Assembly: GCA_032716605.1 (NCBI GenBank)
Contig: CM064518.1
Location: forward strand, 40,404,740 to 40,468,739
Length of the DNA stretch: 64,000 nt
Source of the DNA: Paralithodes platypus
Lineage: Eukaryota; Arthropoda; Malacostraca; Decapoda; Lithodidae
Direction: 5' to 3'
In this document: one piece after another, positions 9,727 through 20,109 of the stretch
How the letters are laid out: the number at the start of each line of letters is the position of its first letter
Position numbering within the stretch: the stretch's first letter is position 1
Notes under the pieces: model-generated
Told to the model about the DNA's origin: nothing
What the model saw: the letters and a program-made list of their open reading frames with translations, nothing else
Database searches by the model: none
Made by a program: the position numbers and the translations under genes

Positions 9727-10545
9727 TTACAGAGTGTGCAAACTACTATCTACTCTCTTCTTGAACTGCTCTACTGAAGAACTATTTACAACTTCGGAGG
9801 GAAGTTTGTTCCAGGTAGAACAGATCTTGTATGTGAAAAAGTTTGCACAAATACTATAGGTAGTGCCAACGAACCTGACCATTATTTCGATCCCTGACCT
9901 CTTCGTAACTCAAAAGGACCTTGAGGAAACTGGCTGTAAATGTCCGCACCTATTTCCTGGTGGACTCTTCCCAAATGATAGATATTTCAGCCCGATTACT
10001 TTTCTTCGTTTTGAGTTATAAGCAATTAAGGGGTCCAGATTATTGTCAAGTTCGTTGGCGCTACCTATAGTGCTGAACCTTTTCAATTCTACTTTCCAGT
10101 CATGGTTGCGTGCTGTATGAATATTGAGACTAAACATTTTGCTATAATCCACATTGTCAAACCCATTTAGCATATTAAAAACTTCAATGAGCTGACCTCG
10201 TAGTCTGCTGGTTTCCAACACAAATCAATAGCTCTCAACTGGTCCTCGTAGCTCAGTCTTCAAATCGATGGAATAAGCTTTGTAGCCCTAGCTTGTATTT
10301 TCTCCAGTCGCTCTATATCTTTCCTGAGTGCTGGAGACCAGAATTGAACAGCATACTCCAGTATTAGAGTGTTGTAAAGTGTGAGGACTATTTCCTTATT
10401 TCTATTCTTAAATTGCCTCTTAATATAGCCCAATAAATAGTATTTTGTAGTCTTTGAACAATGAAAGCCAGTCTCTGAAGTCTTGATAGCACTGTCTTAT
10501 CTCGATTAGGTTCGATTCATATTCAAAACAGGGCTGACCTGAGAG
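9727..10545 (-). mobile_element. CR1/L2-like LINE 3' part, split by a MITE
   Basis: On the - strand one frame runs QFWSPALRKDIERLEKIQAR and then, after disruption, RLRGQLIEVFNMLNGFDNVD. After the inserted element at 9854-10070 it continues CSTWNKLPSEVVNSSSVEQF to a stop at 9727-9729. These are standard C-terminal motifs of CR1/L2/Rex-type RT proteins (RRLRGDLIEVFK, WNSLP..VV.A.S...FK). The protein is 5'-truncated with several stops. Removing the insert with one TA keeps the frame across the junction. The sequence below 9727 is presumably the 3' UTR. Confidence 0.85.
9854..10070. mobile_element. TA-flanked family I MITE inserted in LINE
   Basis: 217 bp with terminal inverted repeats of about 40 bp: the left end reads TAGGTAGTGCCAACGAACCT and the right end, reversed, TAGGTAGCGCCAACGAACTT. 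TA lies at both borders, as in Tc1/mariner derivatives. A second copy is at 61995-62184, and relatives are at 14180 and 33830. Confidence 0.8.
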
Positions 10546-10572
10546 ATTTTATTTAACCCTCCCTTAAAGTAG

Positions 10573-10693
10573 GTCTAAGATTTTAAGACGATTTGCCCCA
10601 TTAGGTTGGTGACCATAAAACGCTTCACCTTAACCAGGTGGCGATTATTTGAACCGATTTTTTTATAGATTTACCTTCAAGGGAGTGTGGGGA
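10573..10693 (+). mobile_element. TTAA family A remnant
   Basis: Diverged internal units (TTAAGACGATTTGCCCCATT, TAAAACGCTTCACC) and the end of the core are followed by (TA)n. Termini are lost. Confidence 0.5.
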
Positions 10694-10732
10694 TATATAT
10701 ATATATATATATATATACTGTATATATATATA

Positions 10733-10786
<54 letters not shown>

Positions 10787-10876
10787 TGTATATATATTAT
10801 ACAGTATATAATAATTTATATATCCAACTATTAATTCATAAATTTATCGATATATAATTATATATATATATAATAT

Positions 10877-10922
<46 letters not shown>
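10694..10922. repeat. (TA)n with ACTGTA interruptions
   Basis: Two long TA blocks (10696-10800, 10857-10922) with CTGTA variants. They flank the palindromic SINE on the left. Confidence 0.95.
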
Positions 10923-10923
<1 letters not shown>

Positions 10924-10926
<3 letters not shown>

Positions 10927-11066
10927 TCTAGTCTCACAGTGGGGATCGAACCATCGACCATCAGAACGATAGCCGACGCTTTAATCAATTACACCACGGC
11001 AGTGGATAGCGTCGGCTATCGTCCTGATGGTCGATGGTTCGGTCCCCACTGAGAGACTAGAAACAT
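10924..11066. mobile_element. Head-to-head pair of tRNA-like SINE arms (palindrome)
   Basis: The left arm GTTTCTAGTCTCACAGTGGG continues through GATCGAACCATCGACC to AGCCGACGCT. The right arm is its reverse complement, with about three mismatches over 57 nt. A spacer of roughly 27 nt (TTAATCAATTACACCACGG...) separates them. On either strand the arm reads as a tRNA-like 3' half with a B box (GGTTCGATCCCC). The spacer contains an A-box-like TGGTGTAATTGATTAA on the - strand. A transcript would fold into one long hairpin. Confidence 0.7.
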
Positions 11067-11104
11067 TTAGTGGCTCACGTGTATTTGTGATATATTCTCA
11101 ATAT
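11067..11104 (+). mobile_element. SINE body/tail following right arm
   Basis: TTTAGTGGCTCACGTGTATT leads into (TA)n. The same string occurs at 5742, which supports this as the body of a dispersed element. Confidence 0.5.
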
Positions 11105-11420
11105 ATATATATATATATATATATATACTGTATATATATATATATATATATATACTGTATATATATGGATACATTTATGAATTAATAGTTGGATATATAA
11201 ATGAATATATTAATAATTAAATAGCTGGATAAATAAATAAATACAAATGAAGTGTGATAAACGGGGGCGGGGGGGGACACTGAGCAGATACAAAACAAAG
11301 ACAAAGAAGGGAAAAGTAAAACAACATGGGAATATCGGTGGTAACAGTGACACGGCACAGACGCTGGTGACGTTTTGAGTGGCTGCTCTCACTCATAACA
11401 AGATTAGTGGGGGGTCTCTG

Positions 11421-11421
11421 C

Positions 11422-11481
<60 letters not shown>
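11421..11481. repeat. (GT)n microsatellite
   Basis: A perfect run of about 60 bp. The preceding 11167-11420 holds a (TA)n remnant and unique DNA without a gene. Confidence 0.95.
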
Positions 11482-11485
<4 letters not shown>

Positions 11486-11519
11486 GTCAGTGCTTCCTGT
11501 GACCGGCTAGTGTGCGCTT

Positions 11520-12000
11520 AGTCTGTGTCGTACGGTGTTAACAAACGGAGTGTGCAGTGATAGTGAGTGCTGTGTCGGTGTTTGGGTGCTTACAGACGGA
11601 GGAGTGCTGTGTTAGAGAGTGCTGTAGTTCTAAGTGCTGTGTTAGGTCGTAGGGTGCTTACAATTGGAGTGCTGTGATAGAGAGTGCTGTAGTTATGAGC
11701 GCTGTGTTAGGTCTTATGGTGGTCACAAATGGAGTGCTGTGGTAGATAGTGCTGTGTTGGGTCTTATGATAGTCACAAACTGAAGTGCTGTGATATAGAG
11801 TGCTGTAGTACTGAGCGCTGTGTTAGGTCTTATGATGGTCACAAATTGATAGAGAGTGCTGTAGTTATAAGCGCTGTGTTAGGTCTGTTGGTGGTTCCAA
11901 ACGAAGTGCTGTGATAGAGAGTGTTGTGTCTGTGTTACGGTGTTCACATACTGGGTGTGCTGTTGAAGTAAGTGCTGTGTGGGTGTTAGAGTGCTGAGTA
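11520..12000. repeat. Degenerate GTGCTGTG-based tandem repeat
   Basis: Units of about 55-60 bp contain GAGTGCTGTGATAGAGAGTG, GTTAGGTCTTATGGTGGTCA and CAAATGGAGTGCTGTG variants. Copies differ considerably, so the array is old. Confidence 0.8.
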
Positions 12001-12020
12001 CCAAGGTCTCAAATCAGAGC

Positions 12021-12097
12021 AATGTTGTTTGAAGACTCGAATGTTGTTTGAAGACTCGAATGTTGTTTGAAGACTCGAATGTTGTTTGAAGACTCGA
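12021..12097. repeat. 19-bp tandem repeat, four copies
   Basis: AATGTTGTTTGAAGACTCG is repeated perfectly. Confidence 0.9.
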
Positions 12098-12179
12098 ATG
12101 AATATGAGAAGGAATTATTATGCTTTTTCCACCAACCAACTTCACCTCTAAACTCAATTAATGAAATCAACAAATACAT

Positions 12180-12262
12180 GTGGCACTCCAAGGACTCGAA
12201 CCTAGGATACTCACATCGAAATTCCGCGCACTTATGCATTACGCTAACGAGAAAAGTAACAG
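12180..12262 (-). mobile_element. tRNA-like SINE head
   Basis: On the - strand the sequence reads TCGTTAGCGTAATGCATAAG, then TCCTAGGTTCGAGTCCTTGG, giving A- and B-box-like motifs in tRNA spacing and ending GTGCCAC. Neither a full acceptor stem nor a sensible anticodon loop can be assigned, so it is a SINE head or decayed tRNA rather than a tRNA gene. Confidence 0.45.
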
Positions 12263-12417
12263 GAAATAGCATTGTCTGGCCCATTGCATCACTTCCAAAG
12301 ACATCATTTGAACTATAGACCATAATGTCATCGTTACATAGACAATAATATAGACTAAATATAAGAAAAATGTATTTGTCTTTCGTTTGACATATATACG
12401 GCCCGCTCCCTAGTGCT

Positions 12418-12780
12418 TTAAGGGGAGATGGGTCGTTTTTCTGGTCCACCTTCTTCCTTATGTTTAGTCCCATTAGTTTTGAGATTTTATGATGTTCGGC
12501 CCATTAGTTTGGCGATTTTAAGACCTTTCCCCCCATTTGCTTGTCAGTATTAAGACTTTTCGTGTCATTTAGGTGTCGACGTTTTCCTGGCAAGCAATAG
12601 CGAGCCTCTAATATAAGAGGAATCGGCCTTCGGCCGGGACAATTTTTTTCTATTGACAAATTTAAACATTTATCTTGTAGGAGGGTCTTGAGGTGTGTTT
12701 TTTAAAGCTTGATGGAGGTTTAGGGAGGAAACAGTGATAGAAAGATATACAAATGAGGGAATCAATACGGCGATCGCCCC
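12418..12780 (+). mobile_element. TTAA family A element, right end decayed
   Basis: It starts TTAAGGGGAGATGGGTCG and contains all internal units, GGCCTTCGGCC hairpin and AAGCTTGATGGAGGTTTAGG. The right terminus is lost next to a C run (12778-12791). Confidence 0.85.
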
Positions 12781-12897
12781 CCCCCCCCCCCAAAGAACAA
12801 GTTGGATGGTTCTCAGACGGTCTTTGAAGCGGGATTAACGTGTCCACTCTATGCTCTGAGCCTTTACACAACCAGGGAGCCGTCTGCTGGGGGTGGG

Positions 12898-12919
12898 AGG
12901 GGGGGGGGGGGGGGGGGGG
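12898..12919. repeat. Poly(G) run
   Basis: A run of about 20 G just before the SINE. A C run lies at 12778-12791. Confidence 0.9.
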
Positions 12920-12929
12920 ATTTACTGGG

Positions 12930-13083
12930 ACTCCGTATTGGTGGTGTAATGGTTTAGATGCTTATGTTCTGGGTGTGGTGTCCCGAGTTCGAATCCCGGG
13001 AGGACCATATGCTTTTGTTACTTTATTCAAGTGCATTGGGTTTTGTAATTGATGATTAATGTTAAGAATGGGGTGTTACTTAA
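12930..13083 (+). mobile_element. tRNA-derived SINE, copy 1
   Basis: The head GGTGTAATGGTTTAGATGC (A box) and GAGTTCGAATCCCGGGAGGA (B box and T arm) is followed by a body TGATGATTAATGTTAAGAAT, ending GGTGTTACTTAAT. Copies lie at 33580 and, reversed, at 35165. The 5' acceptor strand does not pair with GAGGACC, so this is not a functional tRNA. Confidence 0.8.
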
Positions 13084-13099
13084 TTATATTCTCGCACGT

Positions 13100-13183
13100 A
13101 GTCTGATGAATATATGCCATGGATTGCCTTTAGGCACATGGATCTTTCTGTTTTATCTGTGTTTTTCCTTCCTCCGTTCATTG

Positions 13184-13240
<57 letters not shown>
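13100..13240 (+). mobile_element. LINE 3' end with 53-nt poly(A)
   Basis: GGCACATGGATCTTTCTGTT, TTATCTGTGTTTTTCCTTCC and TCCGTTCATTGTCTT match the tail of the LINE at 41860-43165. Here it ends in 53 uninterrupted A (13188-13240). It is a severely 5'-truncated copy, probably young. Confidence 0.85.
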
Positions 13241-13241
<1 letters not shown>

Positions 13242-13256
13242 CCAGCCATATACCCT

Positions 13257-13470
13257 TTAATCCCTTCTGTACCGACGACTTTTGTAAAATGTCATTCTAA
13301 CTATATTTAGTCGACTTTGTGCAGTTGGAATTGGATATGTCGTCGTAAAAAGGGGTAAGTGAGATATTTCGCAGCCTGTTCATTGCTGGAGGCCCATTTA
13401 AAGGGAATGTAATCGTCTCGTAGTAGCCAGAACAAAGTTAAAAGGACGTCACCGGTACAAAATGGGTTAA
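13257..13470. mobile_element. TTAA family C element
   Basis: About 214 bp from TTAATCCCTTCTGTACCGAC to GACGTCACCGGTACAAAATG plus GGTTAA. The right TTAA (13467-13470) is shared with the next element. The central TTAA-like site GGGGTAAGTGAG is uninterrupted here and serves as an empty-site reference. Confidence 0.85.
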
Positions 13471-13795
13471 GGGGAGGTTTTTGGTTTGTTTCCTACTCCT
13501 CCAGCAATCTTAACATTTCACCCCCTTGACCCCCTTTCAAGATAAATTTGTAAATTTTTCGGTAGAAAAATGTCCCGGCCGGTTGCTCCTAAATTACAGG
13601 CTCGCTATCGCTCGCTAGGAAAAAATCGACACCTTAATGGCACGAAAGGTCTTAAAATTGACAGAAATGGGGCAAAATGTCTTAAAATGTCAAAACTACT
13701 AGGGCGAACGTCTTAAAATTTCAAAAGCAATGGGGCTAAACATGAGGGAGAAAGGGGTCCAGAAAAAAATCCCTCAAGTGGAAATCTCCCCTTAA
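13467..13795 (-). mobile_element. TTAA subfamily B element, complete
   Basis: 329 bp, TTAAGGGGAGGTTTTTGG to AAGTGGAAATCTCCCCTTAA, abutting a family C copy with one common TTAA. The core GGCTCGCTATCGCTCGCTAG is present; the CCGG hairpin is shortened to CCGGCCGG. Confidence 0.9.
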
Positions 13796-13984
13796 AATGG
13801 AAGAACGTTTTTTTCTGGTGAATATACGTGTAGTAAACGTTCTGGAGAAAACGTTATGGAGAAAATAAATTGCCACTATTGACCGGAAAGTGCAAGTGTT
13901 GGCAGTTAAATTAGAAGGTGTGTTGCTTAGTTGATGCAAAGAGATGTTCGAGTGTCGGTGTGTTCAATTAGCAATGGAAAATAA

Positions 13985-14103
13985 AGTAAATCTACCGTCA
14001 GTCTAGTTTCCGATACCAGCGCCAAATACTCCCTAAATGTTGCCAAAATATATGTTGATCATCGAATGTTGACTATAAAAGCTCTCGTGTGATACCGGCT
14101 TAA
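13985..14103 (-). mobile_element. TTAA family G element, half copy
   Basis: CCGTCAGTCTAGTTTCCGAT to GCTCTCGTGTGATACCGGCT and TTAA; the opposite half is missing. Related copies are at 30850 and 45996. Confidence 0.75.
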
Positions 14104-14179
14104 GGGAGGAGGAAATTGTAAGCAAGAGATATTCCACTTTGGCAATCTCCCTTCGGATCTAGTTATCGGTTGTAGAAGC

Positions 14180-14385
14180 TACTATAGTCAATTCATTTTA
14201 ATTAGGCCACAAATACTGACCACTAACGTCTATACCTCAGAAACTAATTGTGTAATCGAGCTAATATTTCTAACATTTGGGAAGAATCAGCCAGGAAATA
14301 GGTGTGGAAATTTTCTCCCCATTTGCTCAAGCCCCTTTTTAATTGCAGAGATTTGGGGTCACGATTTTTGGCCTACTTATAAGGA
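14180..14385. mobile_element. Diverged family I MITE
   Basis: CTATAGTCAATTCATTTTAA at the left and TTTGGGAAGAATCAGCCAGG with AAATAGGTGTGGAAAT internally recall the family I copy at 61995. A 22-nt duplicated string ATAAGGAATTGTCTATATTA lies just beyond. Confidence 0.5.
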
Positions 14386-15047
14386 ATTGTCTATATTAAA
14401 AACAAAAATAAAAAATTGTACCATGTGTACCTATAAGGAATTGTCTATATTATAAACCCTTTTGTACCATATTCTAAATTGTGACTTGGCTTTCCCTACT
14501 AGGCATACAGAACGCAAAAATGGTGCTAAGAAATAGATGTGTAACTCCAAATAGGAAAATAAGAAGACAGAGATGCTTCCGTGCTTGATGTGGAGAGAAA
14601 ATATAAGTGTTACTATAGATTGCAAAGTGGGGTGTCTCATTCGGCCGTGTGTATGACAGTCAGTGGGAGAGACAATTAGTTGGGGGGAAAAGGGTGTTGG
14701 TGTTTTACGATCGAGTTTTGTAGTTACTGGACAAATAAATTATGTTACTATTGGTTGATTATAAAATCTCTTTCCTAACCAGAATGAAAATCGTCTAATG
14801 CAAGCCAGAAAAATAACAATGAAAATGCGTCCCCGCACTGTACTGACAGAATGGGTGATAGGGCGTTGTACTTGGTGAGAAAAGAAGTTAATACGTTACT
14901 GTCATCTTGCTTTTAGTTAAGTTTGAAGGTGACTGGTGAAGAAGGGTGTTGATATGCTACTACTGTGGGTTTGTTTATGGTTAGGTTTGGAGGTGATTGG
15001 TGATAAAATGTGTTGAAATGCTACTGTGGGTTGGTGTATAGTGGGCA
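14386..15047. other. Unique sequence upstream of the large exon
   Basis: No repeat family apart from a doubled AAGGAATTGTCTATATT (14390, 14438). The last 150 bp contain diverged copies of AGGTTTGGAGGTGATTGGTG. This could be 5' UTR, intron or promoter DNA; I see no clear core promoter. Confidence 0.4.
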
Positions 15048-16999
15048 ATGGAGGTGATACGCTGCCTGGTGTGTGCTTGCCCATGCTTGCTACCCCAGTG
15101 TATGAAGGACAGGGAGAAAGAGGAACTGAGATATAAATTACACCGGCACACCAGACGAACTACCCGACAGAGGAAGCAGCGAAGACAGATGTTGGCGGCA
15201 CTGGAAGAGGAGGATGAGGATGAGGATGAGGAGGATGACAGTGAGGACAGGAGGAGGACCAAAGGGAGGAGGAAGCCCAAACTGAAGACCAGATCAAACT
15301 CCCAACAGCTTTTGAAACGTTTACAGCATTGCGAGAGGACGTCCCAGTCTACGGATGATGGGGGCACGGCTTACTATGGGTCCCGGGCTAGCATCCAGGG
15401 CGCACTCGATACCCCAAATGTCAGCGATGCCAACACCCTGCAGAGTTCTCCAGAAGTGTTCCTAAACTCTTCTGAATCAACGCGTGGACTAAAATGCCTA
15501 CCGAATTATAGCGCCATGAATGAGAGGACACTTGGACCTGCCAATAGAATCACTGATGGAATCGACAGCGACAGGAGTTTGATAGGGCGAGGCAAAATGA
15601 CCCTATGTTTACCGTCCGTTCAAGAAGATCCCAGGGAGGAGGACTCGAGGTCTGGAAGTGCCCAAAGCTTGCAACCCAGTCACCAGTCGCCATGCACCGA
15701 TTCCAAACCAGACTTGCAGGCTAACTCGGAATGCTCTATAAACTCCAAAGAAACAAACAGCCGTCGTGGGAGCCTCAAGAACACCAAAACAGAGGAAAGT
15801 AGGCAGGCCAAAAGTGTCAGCATGAGCAACCCACACGTCGACCAGCGATCTAGTCCGAGGAAAGGTCAACCGAATTCTACGATACCGAATTGTAAAGAGG
15901 GACTTCAACTCAATCCTGGAAACGAAACTTCCAGCAACAAACCTGAGAGACCCAAGTCCCTCATAGCCAACAGCAAATCCAGGCCCAATCTGGACACCCC
16001 ACCAAATCTCCTGCTCCCCCTCCCTCACGCCCAGCTCACCCATGGCCAGAGGTTTTCCTTAATGACCTATATGGACTGGATGAAGGAGTTTGGGAGCACC
16101 AGTTCAGCCAGGTCCTCTTGGGTCAGTCCGGTCAGCCTTCTGCGGCGTTCCACCTCGGAGCCCAAACTACCCCAGGCCAACGCGCGGAGTTTAAAAATAG
16201 ATAAAAAGGAAAATCGGGAGAAAATCGGCGCCTCTCAGGACAGACGGAGTACTAGTAAAGAAAGGAGAGGGAATACAAGTTCTAAAAAGGATAATAAAAG
16301 ATCTGTGGGTGCAAATAAGAATAATAAAGGGGATATGAACACTAGTAAGGATAATAGAGGTGTTAGTGCAAATAAAGACTATAGGGGTGCCTCTAAGGAT
16401 AATAAAGGACCTCTAAGTGTAAACAAGGATGGTAGAGATTGTGTGAGAGCCAATAAAGACAGTAAAGGAACTGTAAGTGTGAATAAAGACGATATAGGGG
16501 TAACAAATCGCATAACAAGCACTTACAGGGGCGAGCGGAGTGCAAAGAAAACGGAAGTAAATAAACGAGACAATAACAAGGGGAAACTCAGGTACGGGGA
16601 ACTCTACTTGCAACTTGTGGCACACAATCAATGCCAGAGGGAGCCGTGTTCCTGTGATAAACGCTCTCCTCCCGCCCCTCAGGATAAAGCGAACACTCAA
16701 CCTGAAGAGGCCAAGACTCAGGGGAAAGATAATACTCAAACAGAAGACAAGAATTCGGAGGAGAAGACAACTATTCAACATGAAGACAAGCAGACACTCT
16801 CTAAAGCAAATACGCAAACAGAAGACTCGATTCCGGAGCAACAAAGTTCCTCTTGGGGGGTCCAGAATTCCATCTTGCCAGGGCCAAATGATTCACACCA
16901 TTATTCTTCGGCCGAGTCCCAAAATCACCCCCCGGACCAACTTGGGCTCGATACAAACAGACCCAAAACGCGAGGGAAATGCCAAACCAGCCCCGACCC

Positions 17000-17030
<31 letters not shown>

Positions 17031-17107
17031 GCCAATAAAGAAAGGAGGGAGAGGAGGGGGGCCACAAACACCAATATTACCACCACCATCGCCCACAAAA
17101 TCGAAAG
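15048..17107 (+). CDS. Large exon of an unrecognised disordered protein
   Basis: An open frame of 686 codons with normal-looking codon use in a region without tandem repeats. The first ATG (15048) is preceded in frame by TAG at 15039. Alternatively the exon starts at an internal acceptor, CTTGCTACCCCAG|TGTATG (15098/15099, phase 0). Visible parts: a Cys-rich start (C6, C9, C11, C13, C18), basic and acidic blocks (residues 34-82, with EEEDEDEDEEDD), a Ser/Asn-rich middle, one hydrophobic-containing segment (about 336-377, LMTYMDWMKEFG ... SWVSPVSLLRRSTSEPKL), a degenerate NKD(N/S)KG repeat (about 404-490), a second Cys cluster CQREPCSC near 530, TQTED repeats, and a Thr run encoded by (ACA)n near residue 655. 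It ends at a donor AAAG|GTAATA in phase 2; without splicing the frame stops at once. I recognise no domain. Probably intracellular and disordered. Confidence 0.7.
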
Positions 17108-17175
17108 GTAATATTTCTTCCAGTCCGTTGCTCATGTTTTTTCTCACATATATTTTGTCTCTATCTATTTTTTAG
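17108..17175 (+). other. Candidate 68-nt intron
   Basis: It begins GTAATATTTCTTCC and ends in a pyrimidine tract CTCTATCTATTTTTTAG. The length is normal for a short arthropod intron. Skipping it joins phase 2 to a frame that continues 15 codons and ends with TGA. Confidence 0.45.
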
Positions 17176-17221
17176 GGGGTACTCTCGGAAGATTGAGAGA
17201 TATTTGTTTTCTTTTGAGTGA
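17176..17221 (+). CDS. Candidate terminal exon of the 15048 gene
   Basis: With the phase-2 donor at 17107 the frame reads GYSRKIERYLFSFE and stops with TGA at 17219-17221. An echo of KIER just before the intron (HKIER) and in this exon (RKIER) is curious. Alternatively the 17107 donor could splice to the phase-compatible acceptor at 21801/21802. Nothing but splice geometry supports either. Confidence 0.35.
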
Positions 17222-17671
17222 GATGATGAAAGGTATATATACAGTATATATATATATTAGATATATACAGTATATATATATTTCACAATAGAGGTGCCCA
17301 CGGGGTAACGTACAGTGTAGAGCCAGCTCAGGATAAAACTAAGAAAAATCAACCACAATTCACAAATATTATATGAGCGAATGCCAACACATTAAACCTT
17401 AAAATTAATGATAAAAAGCTATATTCAGTACATCGTCAATAAATATATATTTAGGTTGAACAAATACAAACTATCTATCTCTTAAATGAACTAACCTATT
17501 TAGAAAACATACGAACATAAACTAATAACTACAAGCAGATAATGAATCACTAATTCATTAAAGTAACCATAGCAACAACAACAACAACAGCATTCATAGG
17601 CCTTCGTGTTCGTCGCAAGCAGCCAAAATAGACAGCGGTGAGATCACGTATGAGATCAGACTGAAGCCTGA
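17222..17671. other. (TA)n with CAGTATA variants, then unique DNA
   Basis: TA-rich to about 17282, then unique AT-rich sequence with an (AAC)n run at 17574-17590. No poly(A) signal can be linked with confidence to the candidate stop, although several AATAAA-like strings occur (for example ATAAATATATAT near 17438). Confidence 0.5.
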
Positions 17672-17796
17672 GTAGTATGTGTGTGTGTGTGTGTGTGTGG
17701 GGGGGGGGGGGGGGTAGTGTTCGTGTGAGTGTGTGTTTGTAGGTGTGCATGTGTTTGAGTGTGTGTGTGCGTGCGTGTGTATGTGGGGGATGAAAG
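17672..17796. repeat. (GT)n, poly(G) and degenerate GTGTGT
   Basis: (GT)n runs into about 17 G at 17699-17715 and then interrupted GT/GAGT repeats. The remainder to 18059 is unique without a gene. Confidence 0.9.
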
Positions 17797-18059
17797 AAAG
17801 AGCTCTCAATTTCTGTCATTATCAGTTATATTTGGTGGGTGTATAATGGTATGCATTTTTACATTGGTAAGTTTGCAATTATTTTTTTCAAATGATCCTG
17901 CGTTTTATAAATGTAATATTTATTTATGTACACTTTCTTTTAGGATTGATATACATGCCTGAAGATGGATTTAGGTATGTCCGAAATATAGCAATATAGG
18001 TCAAAATGCACGCAACTCTGGCTCTTATCCTTTATAGTCTAATTCTTATTCCTCTTTAA

Positions 18060-18325
18060 TTGTCAACCTTCCCTCCCCTCACCTCTCTCTCTTTCCCTAC
18101 CTCTCTCCCTCCCTCCCACCCCTCCCCTCCCATTCCTCCTCTCCCACAAACCCCTCTCACTCCCTCCCACCTCTCCCCTCTTTCCCAACCCTCACCCCCA
18201 TCCGTCCCCTTACCTCTCATTTCGCTCTCCCCTCCTATCCTATCACCCCCTTCCCCTCCCCTTCCTTCCCCCTTTGCGCTTACCCATCTCCCCTCCCCCC
18301 CCCCACTCCTCACTCCCTCCTCCAC

Positions 18326-18422
<97 letters not shown>

Positions 18423-18476
18423 TTCTCCCTTCCCTCTCCTCTCCCTTGATCCCTCCTACACCTCCCCTCGCATGTC

Positions 18477-18518
<42 letters not shown>
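18060..18518. repeat. Pyrimidine-rich tract, (CT)n and (CA)n
   Basis: C/T low complexity (18060-18320), (CT)n at 18330-18419 and (CA)n at 18479-18518. Open frames are compositional. Confidence 0.95.
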
Positions 18519-18519
<1 letters not shown>

Positions 18520-18564
18520 CTTTTAAACAAAGTGGGTGACAAACAAACACAGAAACAAGTAAAC

Positions 18565-19165
18565 AAACCTCCTCCCTCAGTACCTCACACATACAAACCT
18601 CCTCCCTCAGTACCTCACACATACAAACCTCCTCCCTCAGTACCTCACACACATAAACCTCCTCCCTCAGTACCTCACACATATAAACCTCCTCCCTCAG
18701 TACCTCACACATATAAACCTCCTCCCTCAGTACCTCACACATAGAAACCTCCTCCCTCAGTACCTCACATATAAACCTCCTCCCTCAGTACCTCACACAT
18801 ATAAATCTCCTCCCTCAGTACCTCACACATATAAACCTCCTCCCTCAGTACCTCACACGTATAAACCTCCTCCCTCAGTACCTCACATATAAACCTCCTC
18901 CCTCAGTACCTCACACATATAAACCTCCTCCCTCAGTACCTCACACATAGAAACCTCCTCCCTCAGTACCTCACATATAAACCTCCTCCCTCAGTACCTC
19001 ACACATATAAACCTCCTCCCTCAGTACCTCACACGTATAAACCTCCTCCCTCAGTACCTCACACATATAAATCTCCTCCCTCAGTACCTCACACATATAA
19101 ATCTCCTCCCTCAGTACCTCACACATATAAATCTCCTCCCTCAGTACCTCACACATAGAAATAGA
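18565..19165. repeat. 30-bp minisatellite, about 20 copies, with 26-bp variants
   Basis: The unit CCTCCTCCCTCAGTACCTCA plus CACATATAAA recurs. Units shortened by four bases (CCTCACATATAAA) occur at several places, for example about 18765, 18885 and 18972, giving a higher-order pattern. The last units carry an AAATCTCC variant. Confidence 0.95.
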
Positions 19166-19189
19166 AACTAGAGAGTGGAATCCAAGACC

Positions 19190-19413
19190 GGAGAAGAATT
19201 AGAATGAGACTTAGAATTAGTAGTAAATTATACTTCAAATTAGAATTGGACAAAATTAAGATTTGACTTGGAATTAGACCTAGAATCATACTTGAAATTA
19301 GACTTCTAATTGACTTCTAATTAGACTTAGAATCAGATTTAGAATTATATTCAGAATCAGACTTTGAATTATACTTATAATTAGACAGAATTATATATAG
19401 AATTATACTTAGA

Positions 19414-19460
<47 letters not shown>

Positions 19461-19625
19461 ATTAGACTTAAAATTATATATAGAAATATACTTATAATTA
19501 AACTTTGAATTAGATATAGAAAATTACTTAGACTTGGACTTTGAATTATATATAGAATTATACTTATAATTAGACTTGTAATAAGATATAGAATTATACT
19601 TAGAATTAGACTTAGACTTAGCCTC
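19190..19625. repeat. Degenerate 12-bp (TTAGAATTAGAC)-type array
   Basis: AGAATTAGACTT/AGAATTATACTT units with drift, and a (TA)n block at 19418-19456. Confidence 0.85.
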
Positions 19626-20109
19626 TGGTGTTATGAAGGCGGCCTGTGGCATCTGACTGGGGGTGTTCAGGAATAGACCCCTGCTTGCCAGAGCGTTCAC
19701 CTGCATTCATCAAGAAATTACCCCAGTTGCCTCCTCTCTCCGGCTGAAATAACCCAACTAGATTATCCGCGACTCTATTCTCTGTCTTGACCTCGGAAAT
19801 CGATACCCAGAAGCCGATAGTGAGGGGCTGGCGGCAGGGGTTTGAGGTTTCGATGTTTTGTTTACGTTTTCGGAGGTAAACAAATGCACATCGCTCTTAT
19901 ACACCGTTGCCATCTTAGACACTTCACCTCACATTATCAAATACACTCTCTGATTACATATACTCCGTTTTCTACCAGTTTAGATGATTAATGGAATATA
20001 TATATAGGGATTTGGAGCGTAAACAGTAGGTAATAGATGTTTGGATATCGGTTTATAATTAATATTGTGAATATAGGGCATATGGCAACACGAGGGTCGT
20101 GAGCGCGGG
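19626..20109. other. Unique sequence
   Basis: Mixed composition without repeats. No convincing exon seen. It immediately precedes the promoter-like site at 20110. Confidence 0.4.

Noticed and set aside
12930..13012. tRNA gene
   Set aside because: A and B boxes are present but the acceptor stem does not pair, and three copies with a common non-tRNA body show that it is a SINE.
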